Assembly (NCBI GenBank): GCA_012965485.1
Contig: DTSF01000100.1
Location: forward strand, 1-10,432
Length of the DNA: 10,432 nucleotides
Direction: 5' to 3'
Source of the DNA: Dehalococcoidia bacterium
GTDB taxonomy: Bacteria; Chloroflexota; Dehalococcoidia; SAR202; UBA826
Shown here: piece after piece, positions 1 to 6,065 of the stretch
How positions within the stretch are numbered: the stretch's first letter is position 1
Layout of the letters: each line of letters begins with the position of its first letter
The notes under the pieces: generated by a model
What the model was told of the DNA's origin: nothing
The model's database searches: none
What the model saw: the letters and a program-made list of their open reading frames with translations, nothing else
Translations under genes and position numbers: made by a program

Positions 1-416
1 GTGTCCAGCCCTTTGTCGGGCCAAAAAATTGTGAGGCCTGTTTTAGTTTTACCTTGAATGATAGGCCAATTAATCGAACTCGGCCCCCTATGTTCTGGGA
101 GTAATGATGGGTGGTATTGAATAGTTCCTGAGGTGGGTGATTCTAATATTTCATCAGGAACTATATCCGTGACAAATGCCATCACACAAAGATCCACATT
201 TAGCGATCTGAAGTCATCAATCGCTTCTGTATCTCGCATTCTTTTGTATTGAAATACTGGAATCTTGTGTTCCGTGGCTGAAGATTTTATAGGATCTACA
301 GCCCTACTGGGATTGTCTGGTGGACATAGGACAGCGACTACCTCCTCATTTTTTTCTACAAGTGCATCCAACACATCCTTGCCGAAGGCGGCTTGACCTA
401 TTACTGCAATTCTCAT
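1..416 (-). CDS. Formyltetrahydrofolate hydrolase/formyltransferase-like protein, N-terminal part
   Basis: Partial gene: 138 codons read from an ATG at 416-414, and the frame runs off the left edge. The protein starts with a Rossmann-like strand (MRIAVIGQAAFGKDVLDAL). At residues 102-111 it carries HPSLLPEHRG, the signature of formyl-THF-using enzymes, and it ends at GLD with D138. H102 and D138 are 36 residues apart, as are the catalytic His and Asp of Fmt and of the hydrolase domain of 10-formyl-THF dehydrogenase (ALDH1L1). The overall wording (IAVIGQ, YHPSLLP-HRG, SINW, IFW-D-GLD) is closer to the ALDH1L1 hydrolase domain than to methionyl-tRNA formyltransferase. Two residues before the His there is Gln100, where Fmt has Asn and ALDH1L1 has Ile. 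An AGGAG site at 425-429, 8 bases upstream, supports this start. The C-terminal domain that would separate Fmt, FDH and sugar-formyltransferase types is outside the window, so the substrate is not resolved. Confidence 0.85.
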   Translation of the reverse strand, partial: MRIAVIGQAAFGKDVLDALVEKNEEVVAVLCPPDNPSRAVDPIKSSATEHKIPVFQYKRMRDTEAIDDFRSLNVDLCVMAFVTDIVPDEILESPTSGTIQYHPSLLPEHRGPSSINWPIIQGKTKTGLTIFWPDKGLD

Positions 417-480
417 ATCAGGGTCTCCTAGGCAGTTGTTTTTTTAAGGCAACGGTTCATTTTGGAATATAACACATTGA

Positions 481-509
481 TTGACCGTACCTTTGTACAA
501 ACATAGTAT
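481..509 (+). promoter_or_regulatory. Putative sigma-70-type promoter of the CoA-transferase/lyase pair
   Basis: TTGACC at 481-486 (5 of 6 to the -35 consensus) and TAGTAT at 504-509 (4 of 6 to the -10) are separated by exactly 17 bases, about 60 bases upstream of the first gene. The spacer contains a perfect 10-base palindrome, TTTGTACAAA (492-501), which is a possible operator. The region lies between two divergent genes. Prediction from sequence only. Confidence 0.45.
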
Positions 510-557
510 GAGACTATCTCTGTTGAGATTGGTTTATCTGAAGAAATTTTTCACAAA

Positions 558-563
558 GAGGTG
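558..563 (+). promoter_or_regulatory. Ribosome binding site supporting a TTG start
   Basis: GAGGTG lies 5 bases upstream of TTG569. The alternative ATG at 590 (codon 8) has only a weak purine stretch before it. This site is the reason for choosing TTG as the start. Confidence 0.6.
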
Positions 564-568
564 TTACT

Positions 569-1816
569 TTGGTTGAAGTTGAAAAGTCGATGGCTCCACT
601 GTCAGATATTCGAGTATTGGGTGTCACAGTTTATTTGGCGGGACCATTTACAATGATGAATTTAGCAAGGCTTGGTGCCGAATGCATAAAGGTTGAAATG
701 CCGGGAACAGGTGATCCTTCTAGAGGCAATGGACCTTTTGTTTCACCCGATGGGTATGCCGAAACTCAAGAATCTGAAAAACATCTTTCTACGCGGTTTT
801 TGAAAAGAGCCCAGGGTTTAAAAAGTGTGACCTTAAACCTAAAACATTCCAAAGGCCGGGAAATGTTTATGGATATGGCAAAAAAGTCAGATGTGCTGGT
901 AGAGAATTTATCCCCAGGTGCCATGAAAAAATTAGGTTTAGGTTACAAGGATGTATTCTCGGTCAATCCCGGTATAATTTATGCTTCCATTTCAGGATAT
1001 GGTCAATCAGGTCCACATTCTCATCGAAAAGCACATGATCCCCAAATACAAGGTATGAGCGGCCTTATGGATATCAACGGCTCTGAAGATGGACCCCCTA
1101 CTAGAGTTGGATTTTATATTGGGGATTTGGTAACGCCACTATTTACCTGCTACTCAATTTTAGCCGCTCTCCGAGAAAGGGACCGCACAGGGACAGGTCA
1201 ATATTTGGACGTGTCTATGATGGATTCACTTACCTCTTTGATGTTTATGGAGAACCTTGAGGAGGCTATTATGTATGGTGAGCCATTGAGGCAAGGAAAT
1301 AATAGTCGTGGTGGACCCATGGGCCTTTATCATACAAAGGATGGAGATATCACCTTAACTGTCGCAAGCGATGATCAGTGGGGAAGACTAGCTATCGCTT
1401 TAGATGCTCCAAACTTAACTGAGGACCCTAGGTTCGCTACTTTTATTGAACGGAATCGAAATGTTACTGAGGCGCGTGGGGAAGTACAGGATATACTAAT
1501 CCGCCTTACTCAAGATGAGGCGATAGAGCTGTTGGAGAAAAATAAAGTTCCTTGTGGGTTGGTACGAACAGTGCCCGAAGTAATAGACGACCCCCATTTT
1601 TGGAAAAGGGGAACCCTTCAACCAATGAGAAGCTCTGCTTTTGATGACCCAGTTCCAGGAATTGCATCAGGGTTTCCAGTCAATTTTTCAGGCGGTCGAT
1701 TACCCCAACTCCAAGGTGCTCCTTTGTTGGGTGAACACAATGGTGAGGTATATCACGATGTTTTGGAATTAAGTAACGATGATCTGATCAAATACCAAGA
1801 AGAAGGGATCGTCTAA
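569..1816 (+). CDS. CaiB/BaiF family CoA-transferase (type III)
   Basis: 415 residues, the normal length for class III CoA-transferases, which move CoA between a donor thioester and an organic acid through a mixed anhydride on an Asp. Visible family features in order: LSDIRVLGVTVYLAGPF (11-27), KVEMPGTGDPSRG (41-53), VENLSPGAMKKLGLG (111-125), YASISGYGQSGP (138-149), and GPPTRVGFYIGD (175-186). D186 aligns with catalytic Asp169 of formyl-CoA transferase. GTGQYLDVSMMDS (208-220) follows, and a C-terminal GAPLLGEHNGEV block (383-393) closes the fold. The start is TTG569 with a good RBS; ATG590 would also fit, because many relatives begin close to that point. The gene lies 23 bases ahead of a CitE-type lyase on the same strand, so the two are probably co-transcribed. 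The family assignment is firm. The acid is unknown; the lyase neighbour suggests a malate-, citramalate- or methylmalate-like 3-hydroxyacid or its unsaturated precursor. Confidence 0.92.
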   Translation: MVEVEKSMAPLSDIRVLGVTVYLAGPFTMMNLARLGAECIKVEMPGTGDPSRGNGPFVSPDGYAETQESEKHLSTRFLKRAQGLKSVTLNLKHSKGREMFMDMAKKSDVLVENLSPGAMKKLGLGYKDVFSVNPGIIYASISGYGQSGPHSHRKAHDPQIQGMSGLMDINGSEDGPPTRVGFYIGDLVTPLFTCYSILAALRERDRTGTGQYLDVSMMDSLTSLMFMENLEEAIMYGEPLRQGNNSRGGPMGLYHTKDGDITLTVASDDQWGRLAIALDAPNLTEDPRFATFIERNRNVTEARGEVQDILIRLTQDEAIELLEKNKVPCGLVRTVPEVIDDPHFWKRGTLQPMRSSAFDDPVPGIASGFPVNFSGGRLPQLQGAPLLGEHNGEVYHDVLELSNDDLIKYQEEGIV

Positions 1817-1839
1817 TTCAATTTAAAGTGAGGTAATTT

Positions 1840-2742
1840 ATGAGAGATCAAGCAAGGCCTTTGCGGACAATGCTCTATGTGCCCGCAAACAAGGAGGATT
1901 GGGTAAGGAAGGCTCCAAAATATGGTGCCGATGCCCTAATACTAGATATAGAAGATTCTGTTCCTCTTGATGAGAAGCAAAATGCACGTGAAATTGTGTC
2001 CCGATTGGTTCCCGAATTGGCTTCGGAAGGAGTTACAGTTCTTGTGAGGGTCAATGATATGGATACTGGGCTTACCAGTCAGGATATTTCCTACGCCGTG
2101 CAAGAAGGTCTGTATGGAATTACTCTACCGATGGTCAAAGGAGCTTCAGACGTAAAAGCTTTGGATAATTTAATCTCTAAAGAAGAAGGAAAAAAATATA
2201 TAGAACATGGGACGGTGTTGATAGATCCTGGTTTGGAGACAGCCGCGGGGCTGCGTTTCGCCTACGAAGTGGGAACATCTTCGGATAGGGTGGCACATAT
2301 GGGTGCTGGAGGTGGAAGGGGAGGTGATATTGCTCGCGCGGTTGGATATCAATGGACTCCAGAAGGCACAGAAACTTTATTTATTCGATCAAAGGTACTA
2401 TTGGACTCTAGGGCAGGAGGTGTTCCTTATCCCTTGACTGGACTATGGCAGGATATACATGATCACGAAGGGTTAAGACGGTTCGCTCAACATTCAAGAG
2501 AATTGGGATATAACGGTATGACTGTTATCCATCCATCGCATGTCCCGATAGTGAATGAAATATTCTCCCCTAGTAAAGAAGAAATAAGTGAGTGGCAAGG
2601 TTTAGTCGAATCGATGAGAAAAATTAGAGAAACCGGAGGTGCTGCCGTTTCCTTTCAAGGAGGAATGGTTGACATAGCTCACGAAAAGACCGCCTTGGAA
2701 ATGTTGGATATGGCCCACGCTCTAGGGTTACTGGACAGTTAG
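1840..2742 (+). CDS. HpcH/HpaI (CitE-like) lyase, citramalyl-CoA/malyl-CoA lyase type
   Basis: 300 residues forming a TIM-barrel lyase that cleaves or forms C-C bonds in beta-hydroxyacyl-CoA thioesters. The N-terminus has LRTMLYVPANKEDW (8-21) and LILDIEDSV (33-41), followed by VRVN (69-72) and ITLPMVK (94-100). Metal ligands are E133 (GLETAAG) and D163 (GGDIARAVG), aligning with Glu141/Asp168 of malyl-CoA lyase. VIHPSHVPIVNEIFSP (229-244) and FQGGMVDIA (272-280) match human CLYBL closely, and D278 corresponds to the C-terminal catalytic Asp of citramalyl- and malyl-CoA lyases. This full set argues for an active CoA-thioester lyase rather than the ACP-dependent citrate lyase subunit. Oddities: the usual Glu before the metal Asp is Gly162, and the preceding loop is extended and glycine-rich (155-162). 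GAGGT lies 5 bases before the ATG. The gene ends in TAG at 2740-2742, overlapping the converging reductase gene by 4 bases. Confidence 0.9.
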   Translation: MRDQARPLRTMLYVPANKEDWVRKAPKYGADALILDIEDSVPLDEKQNAREIVSRLVPELASEGVTVLVRVNDMDTGLTSQDISYAVQEGLYGITLPMVKGASDVKALDNLISKEEGKKYIEHGTVLIDPGLETAAGLRFAYEVGTSSDRVAHMGAGGGRGGDIARAVGYQWTPEGTETLFIRSKVLLDSRAGGVPYPLTGLWQDIHDHEGLRRFAQHSRELGYNGMTVIHPSHVPIVNEIFSPSKEEISEWQGLVESMRKIRETGGAAVSFQGGMVDIAHEKTALEMLDMAHALGLLDS

Positions 2743-3251
2743 CTACAGAGGCTGACTATTTCTTCTACTGACTGATTTACCAAGTGCTTCATATTTTCAG
2801 TGGGTGATCTGTCTTCATTCCAGTGCTCGTTCCAAGAGAAGATGGATTTTGTAGAGACGGAGGCCCCTAAGGTTCGAACCATCGGGGTTAATCCATGCTC
2901 GATCGATAATGAATGTTCTGCCGAACCTCCGGTCTGGATTGGCAACAGTAATTGACCTGTTAATGAATCAGCTGGTAATTGATCAAAAAAGCTCTTAATT
3001 AAGCCAGTGTATGTAGTTCTCTATGTTGGAGTGGCTGCTATTATGACAGTTGAATCAACGACATAATCAATAGACGAATTTAAAGTTTCATCTTCTTTCC
3101 TGAGTAAAAGAGCATCAGATGATATTTTGGATAAATCTACTATGTGTGTGGTCCAATCAGATGTAGGTAGATTCTCAATTACGAGATGTACGATTTTCTC
3201 TGATGATGAACCAGAGAAAGGGCTCCCTAATATGGCAGTTAACCTATTCAC
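2739..3251 (-). pseudogene. SsuE/MsuE-like FMN reductase gene interrupted by one in-frame TAG
   Basis: Read from GTG 3251-3249, this frame gives an NAD(P)H:FMN reductase start with the flavin-phosphate loop ILGSPFSGSSSE (7-18). At IAATPT (71-76) it reaches TAG at 3023-3021 as codon 77. Continuing in the same frame gives RTTYTGLIKSFFDQLP (78-93), LPIQTGGSAEH (103-113) and SIEHGLTPMV (116-125), and stops at TAA 2741-2739. The 171-codon total fits the roughly 170-190-residue family. E. coli SsuE reads ATPVYKAAYSGALK here, so the stop sits on a conserved Tyr; TAT or TAC to TAG is a single substitution. H119 sits where SsuE has the pi-helix Tyr118, and MsuE is reported to have His there. The GTG overlaps the TGA of the upstream monooxygenase (3250-3248), implying translational coupling. 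Without readthrough, the 76-residue product lacks most of the FMN and dimer surface. A recent nonsense mutation, a base-call error, or suppression are all possible. Confidence 0.85.
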
Positions 3252-4375
3252 GATAGGTGTTTTCCTGTCACAGAGTGGGTTTTGTGATAACGCTCGACGG
3301 ATTCTTTCAATAACGGGATTAATTCTTTTCCCCAGTAAGCTGCATCGTTATAGGCGTCGAAACCTCGTATTAATAAAGTTGTGCAGCCTAATTCATAGTA
3401 TTTCATGAGAGAATCTGCTACCTGTTCCGCGGTACCTACTAGTGCTGTTGTGTTGCCGGCACCTCCAGTTGCAGTAGCTATTGGCATATAAAGTCGATCG
3501 TCTAATACTTCCCCGTCTTTTGCAAAACCCACAAGACGTTGGGATCCAGTAGATTCCAATCGTTCTTTTCCCGTGCCATGCATCGAAGTTTGGTTTGTAG
3601 CTAGGACATTTTTCAAGGTGTGGTGGGCTAAATCCCAGGCCTCTGCCTCAGTATTAGCGACAATAGGCCTTGTAGAGACCGAAAATCTTATAGATTTTGG
3701 ATCTCTACCGAGAGCTTTCACTTTATCCGTGAAATAGGTCATCTTTTTTTCTACTTCCTTAAGTGGTTCACCCCACATAGCGTATACGTCACACTCTTTC
3801 GCTCCAACTGTTAATGCTACTTCAGAGGCACCACCAAAATAGAGAGGTATGTGAGGTTTTTGAAAGCAGCTAAAATCACTTTTTGCCTGTTCGAATTGAT
3901 AGAATTCCCCTTTGTGATCGATTGGGTCTTCTGCTGTCCATAAGTTTTTCAGGATATTCATGAATTCTCCTGACCTTCTGTACCTGGCATCATGATCTAG
4001 GAAATCACCATCACGTTTTTGTTCCATATCGCCTCCACCACTTATGATATGAAGGGCGATTCTACCTTGAGTTATGTGGTCGATTGTAGCCGCTTTCCTG
4101 CTTAAAACCGTTGGACTAACGAAGCCTGGCCGATGAGCAACTAGAAACCCAAGATTATTTGTTTCGGCTGCTGCATGCATGGCGACTATAAACCCATCTG
4201 CCGATGAAGAAGTGTACCCAACTAAAACCTTGTCGAAGCCACTGGTTTCATGGATCATTGCAAAATCAGAAATGTAATCCTTGTCGATACCTCCTCCAAT
4301 AACGTGCACTTCAGCCCCTTTGCTTCCAGTACCTTCTCTGACCGCACCAATCATACCGATAATTTCTAATTTCAA
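3248..4375 (-). CDS. SsuD-like FMN-dependent monooxygenase (luciferase-like family)
   Basis: 375 residues, a full-length luciferase-like TIM-barrel enzyme that would use FMNH2 from a partner reductase and O2. Segments typical of the SsuD/SfnG group are GFLVAHRPGFVSPTVLSRKA (76-95), ATIDHITQGRIALHIISGG (96-114), FLDHDARYRRSGEF (125-138), LYFGGASEVA (178-187), DVYAMWGEP (196-204) and GGAGNTTALVG (304-314). Aligned by eye to E. coli SsuD, key residues differ: Cys54 is S58, Arg226 is S234, His228 is R236, and Arg297 is probably T303. It is therefore a paralogue, and alkanesulfonate should not be assumed as substrate. The start is TTG 4375-4373 with AGGA 7 bases upstream; ATG at codon 8 lacks an RBS. 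It is the second gene of a three-gene operon: 18 bases after another luciferase-like gene, and overlapping the FMN reductase start by 2 bases plus its stop. It probably acts in the cytoplasm. Confidence 0.9.
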   Translation of the reverse strand: MKLEIIGMIGAVREGTGSKGAEVHVIGGGIDKDYISDFAMIHETSGFDKVLVGYTSSSADGFIVAMHAAAETNNLGFLVAHRPGFVSPTVLSRKAATIDHITQGRIALHIISGGGDMEQKRDGDFLDHDARYRRSGEFMNILKNLWTAEDPIDHKGEFYQFEQAKSDFSCFQKPHIPLYFGGASEVALTVGAKECDVYAMWGEPLKEVEKKMTYFTDKVKALGRDPKSIRFSVSTRPIVANTEAEAWDLAHHTLKNVLATNQTSMHGTGKERLESTGSQRLVGFAKDGEVLDDRLYMPIATATGGAGNTTALVGTAEQVADSLMKYYELGCTTLLIRGFDAYNDAAYWGKELIPLLKESVERYHKTHSVTGKHLS

Positions 4376-4393
4376 GGAGTTATCCTAATTTAT

Positions 4394-5527
4394 CTACATA
4401 TATTGTGGCAGTATATGCTCTGAAAAAAGATTAATCGAGTTCATGGCTGTTTGATGGTCGATGTCTCCCCATTGGAAAGAACAAACGAAATAATTAGCCC
4501 CGGTTTCAATATATTCCTCGAGATATCGGTGTACTGATTTCGGCGATCCTGCCAAAGCCACCCCTCCTAACCTAGTGGGGTCTTTTCGATTTGACTGCTG
4601 GTCGAATCGCTCTATTTCCGCTTCTATATCTTTTCTAGTTTCCCGAGCCGGTAAATTGGCAGGCCGATCCCCGACGAAACCGAATGAGCCATCTTTGGAA
4701 GTTTGGAATTGTGTTAACCCTCTTTTTTCGGCCTCGATTCTTCTAGGGGCAGCTAAATTCCATTTGTATTTGTCCCAGGCAGGGCTTGCTAGATTTATCG
4801 CTTCTTCGTCTGTATCAGCTACAACCATGTGGACAACTAGACCTATTTTTGGGTCTTGGCCCTGTTCATTTAAAGATCCTTCCCCGTGAGTACTCTTCCA
4901 AACTTGTTGGTATCGTTGAGTTTCTGTTTTAAGACTTTCCAAAGTTCCCACTATGACGGTATTCATGCCCTCTAAGGCGGCAGTTTCCGCGTTTCTCATA
5001 TACCACATCGGAGGAAATGGCTTTTGAACAGGTCCTAGTCTCATCGGTAGGTTATCGAATTGATGAAAATCACCTTGGAATGTCAAATATTCTGAGCTTA
5101 AACCTTTTCTTATGACGGCCAAAGTTTCGAGATATCTTTGGTAATTAGAGTCGGAATCGTCATCTTGTCCCCAGAAGAAAGCTTCCATTACACCTCCTCT
5201 ACCAACACCAATTTCTAATCGGCCATTACTAAGATTATCTAGCATACTGATTTCTTCAATTAATCTTAATGGGTGATGTAGCGGTAGCACATAAACGCAG
5301 GGAGCTAATTTTATCTGTGTTGTCCTTTGTGATGCTGCCGCTAAAAAAACGTTTTGGGAAGGTGCCAAGCTATGTACAGCGGGTGTATGGTGTTCAGCTA
5401 GATGGTATGCGTAAAATCCCTTTTGGTCTAAAACCTCGATTTGCTGCATACGAAGCTTGTATATCTCATTCAGGGACATGTTTGAGACCGGTTCTATATG
5501 ATCAAATACGCCAAATTGAAGTGCCAA
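4394..5527 (-). CDS. Luciferase-like flavin-dependent monooxygenase (LLM class)
   Basis: 377 residues, close to bacterial luciferase-type length. The N-terminus FGVFDHIE (5-12), then YKLRMQQIEVLDQKGFYAY (23-41) and HLAEHHTPAVHSLAPS (42-57), place E45-H46-H47 where luciferase alpha has Glu43-His44-His45. VLPLHHPLRLIEEISMLDNL (80-99) and SNGRLEIGVGRGG (100-112) are the standard family core. GPVQKPFPPMW (165-175) and LAGSPKSVHRYLEEY (325-339) are the usual later elements. The start is TTG 5527-5525 with AGGAGAG at 5538-5532, an excellent site; no ATG fits better. It is the first gene of the monooxygenase operon, transcribed away from msrB. Substrate unknown; the family covers aldehydes, sulfonates, ethers, hydrocarbons and F420-linked dehydrogenations. 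The FMN reductase gene downstream argues for FMNH2 rather than F420. Confidence 0.9.
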   Translation of the reverse strand: MALQFGVFDHIEPVSNMSLNEIYKLRMQQIEVLDQKGFYAYHLAEHHTPAVHSLAPSQNVFLAAASQRTTQIKLAPCVYVLPLHHPLRLIEEISMLDNLSNGRLEIGVGRGGVMEAFFWGQDDDSDSNYQRYLETLAVIRKGLSSEYLTFQGDFHQFDNLPMRLGPVQKPFPPMWYMRNAETAALEGMNTVIVGTLESLKTETQRYQQVWKSTHGEGSLNEQGQDPKIGLVVHMVVADTDEEAINLASPAWDKYKWNLAAPRRIEAEKRGLTQFQTSKDGSFGFVGDRPANLPARETRKDIEAEIERFDQQSNRKDPTRLGGVALAGSPKSVHRYLEEYIETGANYFVCSFQWGDIDHQTAMNSINLFSEHILPQYM

Positions 5528-5531
5528 ATAA

Positions 5532-5538
5532 CTCTCCT
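5532..5538 (-). promoter_or_regulatory. Ribosome binding site supporting a TTG start
   Basis: AGGAGAG on the minus strand, 4 bases before TTG 5527-5525 (6 bases measured from AGGAG). It fixes the start of the first monooxygenase, because no ATG or GTG close by has a comparable site. Confidence 0.65.
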
Positions 5539-5575
5539 AAATTCTGTGTGCTATCAGTCTTACCAGCGACAAGAT

Positions 5576-5606
5576 TTGTGAATCAATATAATACTAGCTA
5601 TATAAT
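5576..5606 (+). promoter_or_regulatory. msrB: Putative promoter of msrB in the divergent intergenic region
   Basis: The 137 bases between the monooxygenase operon and msrB are very AT-rich. TATAAT occurs perfectly at 5601-5606 and again at 5587-5592. A weak TTGTGA (5576-5581) lies 19 bases before the first of these. GTACT-GAAA-AGTAC (5617-5630) in the likely leader forms a small hairpin with a GAAA loop. The -10 is convincing and the -35 is poor. The minus-strand promoter for the operon must lie in the same region, but I could not pick one site. Confidence 0.4.
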
Positions 5607-5664
5607 CTTTTGTGTTGTACTGAAAAGTACTGTGGCAGGATTTAACATTTTGGGAGACGGATAG

Positions 5665-6057
5665 ATGGCTGATCCAAAAGATGATGAACAATACCGGGAC
5701 AAACTTACTCCAATGCAATATGAAGTAACTCGTAATAAAACTACAGAAAGAGCATTCACTGGGGAATATTGGGACACGGCAGAAGATGGTACATATTTAT
5801 GTGTTTGTTGTGGGGAGGAGCTTTTCTCTTCCGATACCAAATATGACTCCATGTGTGGGTGGCCAAGCTTTTATCAACCGCTTGTTGAGGATCAGATAGA
5901 AGAAGAAACGGATACGTCTTCAGGAATGGTGAGGACGGAAGTCATCTGTAAGTCATGTGGTGCCCATCTGGGGCATGTTTTTCCAGATGGTCCCCAGCCT
6001 ACCGGGTTACGGTATTGTATTAACTCAGCTTCCTTGAATCTTAAAAAGGACGAGTAG
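5665..6057 (+). CDS. msrB: Peptide-methionine (R)-S-oxide reductase MsrB, zinc form
   Basis: 130 residues, complete. The enzyme reduces methionine-R-sulfoxide in proteins, using a catalytic Cys recycled by a resolving Cys and thioredoxin. Zinc ligands are C46/C49 and C95/C98. CGWPSF (64-69) supplies the resolving Cys64. [14 protein letters not shown] (101-114) and RYCINSASL (116-124) give His/Asn active-site residues and catalytic C118. The length and both CxxC pairs match E. coli MsrB. One deviation is M63 where the usual sequence is SG-CGWPSF. There is no signal peptide, so it is cytoplasmic. GGGAG lies 8 bases upstream of ATG. The gene diverges from the flavin monooxygenase operon, whose enzymes can leak peroxide, so a protective role is plausible but inferred. 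It ends in TAG, 8 bases from the stop of the converging sulfatase gene. Confidence 0.96.
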   Translation: MADPKDDEQYRDKLTPMQYEVTRNKTTERAFTGEYWDTAEDGTYLCVCCGEELFSSDTKYDSMCGWPSFYQPLVEDQIEEETDTSSGMVRTEVICKSCGAHLGHVFPDGPQPTGLRYCINSASLNLKKDE

Positions 6058-6065
6058 GCTAAGGA

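Noticed and set aside
2170..2352. 60-codon minus-strand ORF inside the lyase gene
   Set aside because: It lies entirely antisense to a strongly conserved CitE-like coding region and resembles no family.
2739..2945. Separate 68-residue protein on the minus strand
   Set aside because: It is the C-terminal part of the interrupted FMN reductase, in the same frame and aligning with the SsuE C-terminal half, so it is not an independent gene.
3021..3023. TAG as genome-wide recoded amber or pyrrolysine codon
   Set aside because: Three neighbouring genes (lyase, msrB, first monooxygenase) end with TAG at the expected protein ends, and the family has Tyr, not a special residue, at this site. Local suppression is not excluded.
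3127..3408. 93-codon plus-strand ORF across the reductase/SsuD-like junction
   Set aside because: It is antisense to two recognisable flavin-enzyme frames, with no RBS or family features.
4575..4889. 104-codon plus-strand ORF
   Set aside because: It is antisense to the first luciferase-like monooxygenase, whose motifs are continuous through the region.
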